A stretch of DNA of 64,000 nucleotides, from assembly GCF_023660105.1 (NCBI RefSeq), contig NZ_JAMHGA010000044.1, forward strand, positions 186,001 to 250,000. The letters run 5' to 3'. The notes beneath the pieces are model-generated. The model saw nothing but the letters and a program-made list of their open reading frames with translations. It ran no database searches and was not told the DNA's origin. This DNA comes from Desulfovibrio aminophilus. Lineage in GTDB: Bacteria; Desulfobacterota; Desulfovibrionia; Desulfovibrionales; Desulfovibrionaceae. The position numbers were made by a program, and so were the translations under genes. Below, in pieces: positions 44,516 through 53,770 of the stretch (position 1 is its first letter; each line of letters begins with the position of its first letter).

Positions 44516-45325
44516 CTACCGCCGGGGGCAGTCCCGGCAGATGGTCGCGTCGGCCGTCGCCTTGAGCGCGGCGGCCACGACCGCGTCCATCTCCTCCACG
44601 GGCACGGCCCCGGCCACCAGCACCCCGTTGATCAGGAACGAGGGCGTTCCATCCACGTTGAAGGAACCGGCTTCCTGCACGTCGCGGGCGATGCGGTCGG
44701 CCACCCGGCGGTCCTTGCGGTCGCGGGCCACCCGGGCGGGGTCGGCCCCGATCTCGCGCAACAGGGCCTTGAGCGCGTCCTCGCCGCCCGACTCCAGCTT
44801 CCCCCCCTCGGCGAAGGCCCGGTCGTGGAAGGTCCAGGCCAGGGCTTCGTCCCGCAGGGCCAGGGCCTCGAAGGTCTCGGCCAGTTCCATGGACATGGGG
44901 TGCAGGGGCAGATGCTTGAAGAAGAAACGGATGTCGCGCGGCCGCTTCTCCAGCAGCCGGCGGATGTTCGCCGCTCCCCGGGCGCAGTAGGGGCAGAGGA
45001 AGTCCGAGTAGGCCACGATGGTCACGGGCGCGTCGGGCGCGCCGAGCATGGGCCGGTCCGCGTCGATGGCGGGCTTCAGGGGATTGGCCAGGGCCTTGGC
45101 GTAGCGCTCGGCCTGCTCCTGGGAATGGCGTTCCCGGGCGGCCTGCTCCACGGCCCGCAGCACGTCCTCGTGGTGCTCCCGCACCACGTCCAGGACCAGG
45201 TCGGGATTCTCCCGCAGGGTCTTGCGGATCTCCTCGCGCAGGGAATCCCGCGCCACGGGGGACTTGGCCGCGCACCCGGCCAGCACCACGGCGGCCACGA
45301 CCAGAACAAGCCAGCGACGAAGCAT
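44516..45325 (-). CDS. DsbA-like thiol oxidoreductase lipoprotein
   Basis: A 269-residue exported protein with signal peptide and lipobox LAGC (Cys18). A charged helical spacer (about 28-85) precedes a thioredoxin/DsbA fold with SDFLCPYCARGA (Cys101-Pro-Tyr-Cys104) and the cis-Pro segment VDGTPSFLINGVLV. The architecture is like BdbD/ScsC-type 'thioredoxin_4' proteins that act on periplasmic disulfides. The signal anchors it to the membrane. It converges with the STAS gene (9 nt apart). Confidence 0.9.
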   Translation of the reverse strand: MLRRWLVLVVAAVVLAGCAAKSPVARDSLREEIRKTLRENPDLVLDVVREHHEDVLRAVEQAARERHSQEQAERYAKALANPLKPAIDADRPMLGAPDAPVTIVAYSDFLCPYCARGAANIRRLLEKRPRDIRFFFKHLPLHPMSMELAETFEALALRDEALAWTFHDRAFAEGGKLESGGEDALKALLREIGADPARVARDRKDRRVADRIARDVQEAGSFNVDGTPSFLINGVLVAGAVPVEEMDAVVAAALKATADATICRDCPRR

Positions 45326-45482
45326 GCGCCCTCCTTCCGGGACCCCTCCCGACACGCGCGCGGGAGGCGATCCGTGCCCCCTCCTATCCTTTCCCGGCCC
45401 CGCAGCCAAGCCCCCCAGGGGTTCCTTGCGCCGGGAATCCTTCCTATACTATATACCAGGAACCAGGAAAAAGGATCGGATC

Positions 45483-46643
45483 ATGGAGCGTTTCTTCACG
45501 CTGCGCTACGCCGCCCTGCTGGGCCTGCTCGCCCTCCTGGCCGCGCTGGCCTTCTGGAACATCCGCACGCTCTCGGCCCTGCACCAGGAGTCGGTCTACT
45601 TCATCGACCTCTCGGCCAGGCAGATGGCCCTGGCCCAGCGCCTGGCCGCCGACGCCGCGCGCCTGGACCTGGCCGACCCGGAGCAGCGGGCCCAGCTGGC
45701 CGAGACCCTGCGCAAGAACGCCGAGTTCATGGCCAACAGCCACGAGATGCTCACCGGCGAGGCCACCCGGCTGCCGGACCTCTACCGCGCCTCCGAGGCC
45801 CTGCGCACCGTCTACTACAAGCCGCCCTTCTTCCTGGACCAGCAGGTGCGGCGCTACCTCCAGACCGTCCGGGAACTGCTGGACGAACCCGACCCGGCGC
45901 GCCGCGCGGCGCTGCGCGACTCCCTGCTCCTGGCCGCCCGCGAGCACCTGCCCGAGGGCCTGCGCCAGGCCGCCAGGCTCTACCGCGACGAGGCCCACGA
46001 ACGGGCCGCCTTCCTGCGCGGCCTCGGCCTGGGCATCCTGGCTCTGACCCTCGGCCTGCTGTTCCTGGACCTGTTCCTCATCTTCCGTCCCCTGTACCGG
46101 AAGGTCTCCGACGCGGACAGGAGCCTGAGCGAGATGGCCCGCCGCATGGAGGAGGCCTCCCGCACGGACGGCCTGACCTGCCTGCCCAACCGGGCCTGCA
46201 TGCGCGAGACCCTGGAGCGCGAGCTGTCGGCCTCCCGGCGCTACGGCAACGCCCTGAGCCTGCTCCTCCTGGACATCGACCACTTCTCCCGCTTCAACAC
46301 GGTCTACGGCCATGAGAGCGGGGACCGGCTCCTGGCCGAGGTGGCCCTGCTGCTGAAGAACAACCTGCGCCTTACGGACCACGTCTTCCGCTACGAGGGC
46401 GAGGCCTTCGCCGTGCTGGCCACCCAGACGCCCCTGGAGGGGGCCCTGGCCCTGGCCGAGAAGTTGCGCCGGGTGATCAAGGGCTGCGCCTTCGGCTCCC
46501 AGCCCCTGACCCTCAGCCTGGGCCTCACGGCCTACGCCGCCCAGGACGACGAGGAGAACCTCCTGCGCCGGGCCACCCAGGCCCTGAAGCGGGCCAAGGA
46601 CAACGGCCGCGACCGCGTCGAAGTGGAGCCGTCGGCCGCATGA
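45483..46643 (+). CDS. Membrane GGDEF protein with altered signature
   Basis: A 386-residue protein with a membrane segment at about 8-26, a periplasmic helical sensor-like region (about 30-180) and a second membrane segment (about 182-204, LGLGILALTLGLLFLDLFLIF). A GGDEF domain follows at about 230-385: DGLTCLPNRACMRETLE, LLDIDHFSRFNTVYGHESGD, then YEGEAFAVL in place of GGDEF. The Gly-to-Glu and Glu-to-Ala changes make cyclase activity doubtful. Its stop overlaps the ATG of cls (ATGA), so the two are translationally coupled. Confidence 0.9.
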   Translation: MERFFTLRYAALLGLLALLAALAFWNIRTLSALHQESVYFIDLSARQMALAQRLAADAARLDLADPEQRAQLAETLRKNAEFMANSHEMLTGEATRLPDLYRASEALRTVYYKPPFFLDQQVRRYLQTVRELLDEPDPARRAALRDSLLLAAREHLPEGLRQAARLYRDEAHERAAFLRGLGLGILALTLGLLFLDLFLIFRPLYRKVSDADRSLSEMARRMEEASRTDGLTCLPNRACMRETLERELSASRRYGNALSLLLLDIDHFSRFNTVYGHESGDRLLAEVALLLKNNLRLTDHVFRYEGEAFAVLATQTPLEGALALAEKLRRVIKGCAFGSQPLTLSLGLTAYAAQDDEENLLRRATQALKRAKDNGRDRVEVEPSAA

Positions 46644-48064
46644 CCTCCCTGCACTGGATCTTCCTGACCCTGGCCACGGCGGCCGACGTCTGGGCCGCCT
46701 GCCACGCCCTGCTCACCCAGCGCGACCCCCGCGCGGCCTGGGGCTGGATCGCGGCCACCCTGCTCCTGCCCGGCCTGGGCCCGGTGTTCTATTTCCTCTT
46801 CGGCATCAACCGCATCGAGGCCCGGGGCCGCAAGCTCCGGCGGCGTTCGCCCTTCGACCTCCAGGACCCGGACGGGCGGCTCCGGCCCGCCTGCCCCGTC
46901 TCCCGCCTGCCCGACGAGTTGGACGCCCTGGCGGCCCTGACCTACGCCATCACCGGCCGCTCCCTGACCGGCGGCAACTCCGTCGAATTCCTGGAGAACG
47001 GCGAGCAGGCCTACCCGCACATGCTCGGGGCCATCGAGCGCGCCCGGGAGCGGGTCTACCTCTCCACCTACATCTTCGAGGCCAACGCCGTGGGCCGACG
47101 CTTCATCAAGGCCCTGGAAGAGGCCGCCCGGCGCGGCGTGGACGTGCGCGTGCTGGTGGACGGCGTGGGCGAATGGACCCAGCTGCCCCTGGCCGGAAGC
47201 CTGCTCAAGCGGCGCAAGGTGCCCCTGGCCCGCTTCCTGCCGCCCCGACTCCTGCCGCCGAGCATGAACATCAACCTGCGCTGTCACCGCAAGATCCTGG
47301 CCGTGGACGGGGAGATCGGCTTCACCGGCGGCATGAACATCGGCGACCGCTACCTGGCGGGCCGCAAATGGCTCAAGACCCGGGTCACGGACACCCACTT
47401 CCTCCTGCGCGGGCCCGTGGTGGCCGAGATGGAGGACATCTTCCTCTGGGACTGGGGCTTCGCCACCGGCGAGGACACCGCTCCCCACGACCACGAGGAC
47501 TACGTCCCGGCGGATTCCACGGTCTGCCGCTGCGTGCTGGACGGGCCCAACGATCCGGGCAACCGCCTGGTGGAGGTCTACTGCGCGGCCATCAGCTCGG
47601 CCCGGCGGCGGATACGGATCATGACCCCCTACTTCCTGCCGCCCCGGGAGATCGTCGCCGCCTTGCAGCTGGCCGTGAAGCGCGGGGTGGAGGTCACGGT
47701 CATCCTGCCGGAGCGCAACGACACGGCCGTGGTGCACTGGGCCGCGCGGCACGTCCTGCCGCACATCCTGAATCTCGGGGCCCGGGTCTACTACCAGCCG
47801 CCGCCCTTCGCCCACACCAAGCACCTGGTCATCGACGAGTCCTACGCCGTGGTCGGCTCGGCCAACCTGGACCCGCGCAGCCTGCGGCTCAACTTCGAGA
47901 TGGTCCTGGAGCTGTTCGCGCACGAACCGGCACAAAAACTCATTGCGCATTTCGAAAAAATCCGCCATGTGTCGCGCGAACTGACGCCGGCCGACCTGGC
48001 CGAAAGGAACCTGCCCGCGCGGCTGCGCGACGCCTTCTGCTGGCTCTTCTCCCCATACCTCTAG
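46640..48064 (+). CDS. cls: Cardiolipin synthase (phospholipase D family)
   Basis: A 474-residue inner-membrane enzyme making cardiolipin from phosphatidylglycerol. Two N-terminal membrane segments (LHWIFLTLATAADVWAACHALL; WIAATLLLPGLGPVFYFLFGINR) precede two PLD domains with intact HKD motifs: HRKILAVDGEIGFTGGMN and HTKHLVIDESYAVVGSANLD. It ends in the typical LFSPYL. It overlaps the upstream GGDEF gene by 4 nt. Confidence 0.95.
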   Translation: MTSLHWIFLTLATAADVWAACHALLTQRDPRAAWGWIAATLLLPGLGPVFYFLFGINRIEARGRKLRRRSPFDLQDPDGRLRPACPVSRLPDELDALAALTYAITGRSLTGGNSVEFLENGEQAYPHMLGAIERARERVYLSTYIFEANAVGRRFIKALEEAARRGVDVRVLVDGVGEWTQLPLAGSLLKRRKVPLARFLPPRLLPPSMNINLRCHRKILAVDGEIGFTGGMNIGDRYLAGRKWLKTRVTDTHFLLRGPVVAEMEDIFLWDWGFATGEDTAPHDHEDYVPADSTVCRCVLDGPNDPGNRLVEVYCAAISSARRRIRIMTPYFLPPREIVAALQLAVKRGVEVTVILPERNDTAVVHWAARHVLPHILNLGARVYYQPPPFAHTKHLVIDESYAVVGSANLDPRSLRLNFEMVLELFAHEPAQKLIAHFEKIRHVSRELTPADLAERNLPARLRDAFCWLFSPYL

Positions 48065-48136
48065 GACCGGCCGGGCATTGACAGGACGCGGGAAAGTCTT
48101 AGTCTTCAGCAACACGGGCCCCGCCCGCCGAAAACG

Positions 48137-49042
48137 ATGCGCAAGGCACTCACGGCCGTCATCGGCCTCGTCATAACGATCCTCGTCCTGCCCGGGGACG
48201 CCCTGGCCTGGGGGCCCGGCGTCCACTTGGCCGTGGGCGGAACCATCCTCGAAAACCTCGGCCTGGTGTCGCCGTTCATCGCCGACATCCTGGCCCGGCA
48301 CCGCGACCTGTTCCTCTACGGCTCCATCAGCGCCGACATCTTCATCGGCAAGGGCTCGCGCATCCACGACGGCCACAGCCACAACTGGGACACCGGCTTC
48401 GCCCTGCTCCACTCGGCCCGCGACCCCGGACTGCGGGCCTACGCCTACGGCTACCTCTCGCATCTGGCCGCCGACACCGTGGCCCACAACTACTACGTGC
48501 CGAACATCCTGGCCGCCGCCCCCCAGCGCGGCAAGCTCGGCCACGTCTACCTAGAGATGCAGGCCGACCGCGCCGTGGATTGGAATCCCCGCCGGGCCCG
48601 ACGCCTGTTCTCCGGCCCGTCCCGCGCCGCCGACGGCATCCTCCTGGACACCCTGCACAAGAACCGCCTGCCCTTCCTGTTCAGGAAGCAGGTCTTCAAG
48701 AACAGCCTGCGGGTCTGCGGCCGCAAGACCCTGGGCTCGTCCCTGGACCTCATCCAGCGGACCATGCCCTGGGCCGATTCCTCGGCCTACCTCGCCGACA
48801 TGCTCGACCTGAGCCTGCGCGTGGTCGTGGACTTCTTCCGCCTGCCCCAGGCGTCCCCGGCCCTGGCCCTGGACCCCATCGGCAGCCGCAACCTGGAGAT
48901 GGCCCGCCGCCTGTCCCGCAAGCCCGCGTTCCGGCGAAGCGAACTGCCGCTCCGGTTCCAGGTGGACGCCTGCCTGTCCTGCCTGCCGCCCCTGCCCGGA
49001 AACGAAAGCACGCGAGTCTGGGGTCTGGCCGCCAACCAGTGA
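48137..49042 (+). CDS. Exported zinc-dependent phospholipase C-like protein
   Basis: A 301-residue protein with a cleavable signal (ALA before residue 25). The mature form would begin with Trp25 (WGPGVHLAVG), as in Bacillus PC-PLC, where the N-terminal Trp itself ligates zinc. Further metal-type residues are GSISADIFIGKG, HSHNWDTGF and YGYLSHLAADTVAHNYYVP. It follows cls by 72 nt, suggesting membrane-lipid turnover, but the substrate is unproven. In anaerobes this family is often annotated only as 'zinc dependent PLC domain'. Confidence 0.83.
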   Translation: MRKALTAVIGLVITILVLPGDALAWGPGVHLAVGGTILENLGLVSPFIADILARHRDLFLYGSISADIFIGKGSRIHDGHSHNWDTGFALLHSARDPGLRAYAYGYLSHLAADTVAHNYYVPNILAAAPQRGKLGHVYLEMQADRAVDWNPRRARRLFSGPSRAADGILLDTLHKNRLPFLFRKQVFKNSLRVCGRKTLGSSLDLIQRTMPWADSSAYLADMLDLSLRVVVDFFRLPQASPALALDPIGSRNLEMARRLSRKPAFRRSELPLRFQVDACLSCLPPLPGNESTRVWGLAANQ

Positions 49043-49067
49043 CCCGCCCAGGCGGGCAAGGTTCCGC

Positions 49068-50312
49068 ATGCCCGGCGACATGATTCCCCCCCCGGAAAGC
49101 GTCGGCCGCCTGGCCGCGCTCGGCCGCTCCTTCCGGCACCGCAACTTCCGGCTCTACATCTTCGGCCAGATGATCTCCCTGGTGGGCACCTGGATGCAGG
49201 GCGTGGCCCTGTCCTGGCTCGTCTACCGGCTCACGGGCTCCAGCCTGGACCTCGGACTCCTGGGCTTCACCTCCCAACTGCCCCTGTTCCTCCTGCCCCT
49301 GCTGGGCGGGGCCCTGGCGGACCGCCTGAACCGTCGGCGCATCCTGGTGGGCACCCAGACCGCCTCCATGCTCCAGGCCGCAGTCCTGGCCGCGCTGACC
49401 CTCACCGGCCGGGTGGAGCTCTGGCAGGTCTACGCCCTGGCCGCGCTCCTCGGCTGCATCAACGCCCTGGACATGCCCACCCGACAGTCCTTCGTCGTGG
49501 AGCTGGTCGGCAAGGAGGACCTGCACAACGCCATCGCGCTCAACTCCTCGGTGTTCAACGCCGCGCGCGTGGTCGGCCCCTCCGTGGCGGGCATCCTCGT
49601 GGCCCTCATCGGCGAGGGCTGGTGCTTCCTGCTCAACTCCCTGAGCTTCGTGGCGGTCATCATCGGCCTGCTGGCCATCCGCCTGCCCCGCCGCGCCCCG
49701 GAGGCCTCCCGGGCCTCGCTGCTGGCCAACGTGCTGGAGGGCTGCCGCTTCGCCTGGAGCACGCCCTTCGTGCGCTCGGCCCTGCTCCTGCTCGGCACGG
49801 GCAGCATGCTCGGCGTATCCTACGTCACGCTCATGCCGGTGTTCGCGGGCGAGGTGCTCCACTCCGGCTCGCGGGGCCTGGGCATCCTGCTCGGCTCGGC
49901 CGGGCTGGGCTCCCTGGCGGCCGCCCTGACCCTGGCCGCCAGGCGCGGCGGCGCGGGGCTGGAAAAGCTCGTGCTCGGCGCGGCCGGAGGCTTCGGCCTG
50001 AGCCTGCTGCTCTTCTCCCTCTCCCGGAACTTCCTGCTCTCGGCCCTGCTCCTGGCCCCGGTGGGCTACTGCATGATCGTCTTCATGGCCGGGACCAACA
50101 CCCTGCTCCAACTGCGCACGCCCGACGCCCTGCGCGGCCGGGTCATGTCCCTCTTCACCATGATGCTCATCGGCATGGCGCCCTTCGGCTCCCTGCTGGC
50201 CGGAACCCTGGCCCACCTGCTGGGCACGCCCCAGGCCGTGGGCCTCTGCGGCACGGCCACCCTGGCCGTGACCGTCATCTTCGGCAAGAACATCCTGCGC
50301 CTGAGCGCCTGA
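49068..50312 (+). CDS. MFS exporter (EntS/DHA3-like)
   Basis: A 414-residue 12-helix major facilitator. The cytoplasmic loop 2-3 motif appears as GALADRLNRRRILVGTQ, and NALDMPTRQSFVVELVGKEDLHNAIALNSSVFNAARVVGPSVAG is the signature of the enterobactin-exporter-like DHA3 group. ATG at 49068 (a second ATG lies at 49080). It lies 25 nt after the phospholipase-like gene, possibly in one transcript. The exported compound is unknown. A GC-rich hairpin without T-run follows at about 50328-50367. Confidence 0.9.
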   Translation: MPGDMIPPPESVGRLAALGRSFRHRNFRLYIFGQMISLVGTWMQGVALSWLVYRLTGSSLDLGLLGFTSQLPLFLLPLLGGALADRLNRRRILVGTQTASMLQAAVLAALTLTGRVELWQVYALAALLGCINALDMPTRQSFVVELVGKEDLHNAIALNSSVFNAARVVGPSVAGILVALIGEGWCFLLNSLSFVAVIIGLLAIRLPRRAPEASRASLLANVLEGCRFAWSTPFVRSALLLLGTGSMLGVSYVTLMPVFAGEVLHSGSRGLGILLGSAGLGSLAAALTLAARRGGAGLEKLVLGAAGGFGLSLLLFSLSRNFLLSALLLAPVGYCMIVFMAGTNTLLQLRTPDALRGRVMSLFTMMLIGMAPFGSLLAGTLAHLLGTPQAVGLCGTATLAVTVIFGKNILRLSA

Positions 50313-50420
50313 ACAAGCCCTGAAATGCGGCCTCCCCCGGAGGCGGAAGACGCCGCCGGAGGAGGCCGGGGGGTGGGGAGGGGCGCCGGGGGAGCGGAAT
50401 GGCGGAGGAGGTTCGCTCCC

Positions 50421-52123
50421 CTAGCGCAGGGCCAGCCGGACTCTCGTCATGTCCGGGGCCTCGAAGGATGAAAAGAAACGCCGCATGTCCTCCTCCCGGC
50501 CTTCCACGAGGACCGGGCCTTCCGACGCATCGGGGACGGACCTTCCGGTCAGCAGCCCGGCCAGGAAACCGCGCCCCAGGCGGGCGACGAAATCCGGGTG
50601 CTCGGGACGGCGGGAATGAAATTGGGCCACGCCGCGCCGGATCTCCAGGCCGCATTCCCCGGGAGCGTCCACGAACTCGAAGGCCCCGACCAGATGCGTC
50701 TCCAGGGTCCGTTCGGAGGCCAGGCGCGGCCCCAGGGCCTCCACCAGGACCTCGGGCCGCAGGCCGGAGAGTCCGGGTCGCCGCCGGAGGCGTCGCGCTC
50801 CAGCCTGCCCTCCAGCTCCAGGGCCGCGGTCATGTACCAGTGGCGGGGCTGGATGGCGGTCTCGGCCTGGCCCACCGCGCGCAGGGCCCGGGCCTTGAGC
50901 CGCCGGGACTCCATGTCCAGGATGTTCAGCCGGATGGCCAGGGTGGTCAGCTCGGCCGCCCATTGCGGGTCGCCGCTGTCCAGGGCCTGGCGGGCGGCGG
51001 TGAGCACCGCCTCCCGGCCGCCCATGAGGGCCACCAGGCGCGCGGCCGCCAAGGTCGGCGGCGTGGCCCGCAGGGTCGTGGGGTCGCCCAGGAAGAAGCC
51101 CAGCTCGCCCTGGTAGATTTCGCGCACATGGTCGGCCACGCTCCCGTAGAACTCGCCCAGCCAGGGGTGTTCCGCCAGGTGCGGCGGCAGCTTGACCAGC
51201 CCGGCCAGTTCGTCGGGCGTGTGCCCCCGGTTCATGAACCGCAGGGTCTGGTCGTGGACGTACTGGATGGCGTCGCGGTAGGCGGTGAGGAGCTCGCCCA
51301 CGGCCTTGCGCCCGGACACCGGCCTGCCGTGGGACGGGGCCAGGTGCTCCGCCGGAAACTCCCGCAGCGCGTCCAGGCTCTTGTACCAGCGGCGCGGGTC
51401 GCGGTAGCGCGTGCCCCGGATGGCGTAGAGGTTGGGGAAGCATTCGCCCTGGACCACCTCGGCGCTGCAGAGGACCTTCCAGTCCGGCAGCCAGACCACG
51501 ATCTCGTCCTCGCACTCGCTGGGCGCCCAGAGCAGGTGCATGCGCACCCCGGCCACGGTGAGGTCCAGGCTCTCCCGGAAGGTCAGCGTGGGGGCCAGAT
51601 AGGAGGCCCTGCGCACCCGCACGTCCGGGCCGATGCCGCAGTTGATCCGGCCCTCGGGCCCAAGCGGCAGGAAAGCGCCGAAGCAGTATGCATTGCGCAG
51701 GGACAGGATGGGCGCTGCCCCGGCGGCCATGGTCAGACTGACGAACTCGGGCAGGCTCTCGTGGGAGACGACCTGGACCTCACCGCTCGCCACATCGCAC
51801 GGGTCCACGAATCCCCTCGCGCCGCCGATGTGGTCCGGGTGGAAATGCGTGTAGATCAGCGCCTTGACCGGTTTGTCCGTGATCTTGCGGAACTCGGCCA
51901 GGATGCTCCGGGCCTTGGTCTCGTCCTCCGTGGCGTCGACGATCACGACCCCGTCGTCGCCCACCAGGAGGATGGAGTTGGCGTCGGCGTACCCGTAGGC
52001 CAGAAAGACCCGGTCCGTGACTTGGTAAATCGCGGGCTTCATCTTGCGGGAATGCGCGGTGAGGCCCGGCGGAACCAGGGGGGAGTCCTCATCGTAGACG
52101 GGGCAGAACGGGTTGGTCGGCAT
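50421..52123 (-). pseudogene. SdsA/YjcS-type alkyl sulfatase, interrupted by a one-base frameshift
   Basis: If one base is restored at 50773-50777, the two overlapping frames give a 567-residue alkyl sulfatase. The parts are a metallo-beta-lactamase domain with THFHPDHIGG (H-x-H-x-D-H zinc site) and LYAIRGTRYRDPRRW, the dimerisation domain (LPPHLAEHPWLGEFYGSVADHVREIYQGELGFF), and after the shift an SCP2-like C-terminal domain (GLSGLRPEVLVEALGPRLA...). Without repair the first frame runs into Trp/Pro-rich nonsense and stops at 50549. These enzymes hydrolyse alkyl sulfates to alcohol and sulfate. No signal peptide, so sulfate would be released in the cytoplasm. Start ATG 52123 (GAGGAAG). Confidence 0.85.
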
Positions 52124-52143
52124 GCGGCTTCCTCATCGGCAGG

Positions 52144-52197
52144 CGGGGCGGTCCGCCCCGGGGACAACCGGCGCGGCCCCTGCCGGAGGGCCGCGCC
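52144..52197 (-). other. Two tandem hairpins between the DsrF-like gene and the alkyl sulfatase
   Basis: GGCGCGGCCC/GGGCCGCGCC (52170-52179 with 52188-52197) and CGGGGCG/CGCCCCG (52144-52150 with 52154-52160). No T-run follows either, so they are more likely RNA-processing or stability elements (or a leaky barrier) than terminators. Confidence 0.55.
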
Positions 52198-52214
52198 GGA
52201 AGGCGCGTCAACGC

Positions 52215-52553
52215 TCAGTAGACGTTGACGCTGTCGGAATCCTCAAGAATCCCGGCGAGCTCTCCGTCGCCGAGGACGTCCACGCCCTCGAAACCGAACT
52301 CGGCGGCGGCGATGCCGCGCTGCTCGGCGCAGGCGCCCAGGCAGGCCAGGCGGCCGTCGTTCTCCTGGAAGGCGGTGATCATGTTGCGCAGATACTCCGG
52401 CAGGCGGCCGATCAGGGCGTGGACCCCCTCGCCGAGGAGCACGAGGGTGGTCTCATAGCCGCCGGCCTGCGCGGCGTAGGCGGCGCGCACGCCCAGGGCC
52501 ATGCGCTCGTCGCCCAGGGCATGCCGGATGATGATGCTCACGGTGCTGATCAT
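52215..52553 (-). CDS. DsrF/TusC-like DsrE-superfamily protein
   Basis: A 112-residue DsrE-fold protein. VSIIIRHALGDERMALGVRAAYAAQAGGYETTLVLLGEGVHAL fits the first half of the DsrE/F family (repeated helix after the first strand, then 'flgdGV'), and the middle has LACLGACAEQRGI with two Cys where the family's reactive Cys sits. DsrEFH/TusBCD hexamers relay persulfide sulfur. It is fourth in a five-gene operon with OsmC, DsrH-like and DsrE-like proteins. Exact subfamily assignment is tentative. Confidence 0.7.
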   Translation of the reverse strand: MISTVSIIIRHALGDERMALGVRAAYAAQAGGYETTLVLLGEGVHALIGRLPEYLRNMITAFQENDGRLACLGACAEQRGIAAAEFGFEGVDVLGDGELAGILEDSDSVNVY

Positions 52554-52573
52554 ATGGTCGTATTCCTCCGCTC

Positions 52574-52969
52574 TCAGCCGCCCAGGGTGAAGCCCACGTC
52601 GGACGTCATCCAGAACTTGGTCAGCGAGGTGCCGACGTTGCCGCGCTGGACGCCGTCCAGGTAGGCGCAGCCCTCGGTTCCCCGGCCGTATTCCGTGGTG
52701 TGGCAGGTGTGCAGGACCGCTCCCTTGGCCGCCAGGGCCTCCAGGCGGTCGGCCAGGCGGAAGCCGTCCATGAAGGCGGTCAGGGCGTCGTTCATGCCCC
52801 GCTCGCCGGTCCAGGCGACTTCCTTGTTGGCCATGTTGCAGCCGTTGCCGTAGAGGAACACGTTCACGCCGTGCCCCTCGTCCAGGGCCGCCTCGGCGAA
52901 GCGGATCATGAAGTCCGCGTTGCCGTTCTCCAGCGCGCCCGAGAGCATGGTGATGGTGATGGTGGACAT
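52574..52969 (-). CDS. DsrE/TusD-like DsrE-superfamily protein
   Basis: A 131-residue protein: ITMLSGALENGNADFMIRFAEAALDEGHGVNVFLYGNGC matches the DsrE start (paired residues, helix, 'GH.v..ff...GV'). The C-terminal half has LHTCHTTEYGRGTEGCAYLDGV with two Cys at the expected reactive position. Predicted cytoplasmic sulfur-carrier role by family only. It is separated by 8-20 nt from its neighbours. Confidence 0.72.
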   Translation of the reverse strand: MSTITITMLSGALENGNADFMIRFAEAALDEGHGVNVFLYGNGCNMANKEVAWTGERGMNDALTAFMDGFRLADRLEALAAKGAVLHTCHTTEYGRGTEGCAYLDGVQRGNVGTSLTKFWMTSDVGFTLGG

Positions 52970-52977
52970 GGTTTCTC

Positions 52978-53256
52978 CTACAGGCTCAGGACCTTGCCGT
53001 GTTCCAGGACCAAGTCCACGATGTCCGGCATCTCGGCGGTCGCGCAGTGGCCGCCGGGCTCGATGCCGCGCTCAGCCAGGGCCTGGGCCTCGGCATGGAC
53101 GCCGTCGAAGTTCCACTCCGCCAGCCGCGAGGCCATGGCCTCGCGGGCCAAGTAGACGCCGTCGCCGATGAGCAGCAGCTCCTTGTCCGCGTCGCCCGCC
53201 AGGAACGGCACGACGCGCAGGGCTCCCGCCTCGGCCTTGTCCAGAAGAAAGAGCAT
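52978..53256 (-). CDS. DsrH/TusB-like protein
   Basis: A 92-residue protein with the short DsrH layout: MLFLLDKAEAGALRVVPFL, KELLLIGDGVYLA, then AEAQALAERGIEP and MPDIVDLVLEHGKVLSL, resembling the '..FVdLv.eh..v.SW' end of TusB/DsrH. The only Cys is in GHCATAEM rather than near the N-terminus. Together with the next two genes it forms a DsrEFH-like trio in the order H-E-F. Confidence 0.68.
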   Translation of the reverse strand: MLFLLDKAEAGALRVVPFLAGDADKELLLIGDGVYLAREAMASRLAEWNFDGVHAEAQALAERGIEPGGHCATAEMPDIVDLVLEHGKVLSL

Positions 53257-53263
53257 GCCGACC

Positions 53264-53695
53264 TCACTTGGCCTCGATGTTGTAGTCGAGCTCCAGGCCG
53301 TTCTCCAGGGAGTAGGTCAGGAGCGAACCGCGCAGGAGCACGCCGCGCACGGACTCGAAGGCCGCGCGGTCGGCCTCGGCCACCTCGCTCTCCACATTCA
53401 TCTCGATATGGGTGTAGCGGGTCCGCAGATGGTCGTCCTTCTCCTTGGTGCTCTCGGCCGTGGCCACGATGGGCGACACGCGCGACACGCCGCGCGCCTT
53501 CAGATCGTTGGCCATGGTGTTCACGAAGCAGGTCAGCGCGGCGGCCAGGAGCAGGCGCGCGCCCATATGCTCCTCGGCCTGGGCCGCCTCGTCCAGTTCC
53601 ATGGGGTTGAACCGAATCTGGGGCAGGGCCGCGGATCCGAGATCAATGATGAATTCCCCGTTTTCCGCCCGGGTCAGGCGAACTTGCGCACCCAT
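53264..53695 (-). CDS. OsmC/Ohr-family protein with a single cysteine
   Basis: A 143-residue OsmC-fold protein. AAQAEEHMGARLLLAAALTCFVNTMANDLKARGVS is the helix with the first reactive Cys. The second Cys of true Ohr/OsmC peroxidases is replaced by Tyr in RGSLLTYSLENGL. Some single-Cys OsmC proteins work beside sulfurtransferases, which suits the DsrE-type neighbours here. First gene of the sigma-54-driven operon, with a 5' UTR of about 160 nt. Confidence 0.82.
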   Translation of the reverse strand: MGAQVRLTRAENGEFIIDLGSAALPQIRFNPMELDEAAQAEEHMGARLLLAAALTCFVNTMANDLKARGVSRVSPIVATAESTKEKDDHLRTRYTHIEMNVESEVAEADRAAFESVRGVLLRGSLLTYSLENGLELDYNIEAK

Positions 53696-53770
53696 GCAGT
53701 GTTCTCCGTTCGATGTTGCGGGTCTCTCGCATCAGCCGTTGGATTGGGATGTCCGCGGCTTTCTCCGTTG

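Noticed and set aside
50313-50420. Terminator between the MFS gene and the convergent alkyl sulfatase
   Set aside because: A GC-rich hairpin exists (about 50328-50367) but without a T-run in either direction, so it is not called as a terminator.
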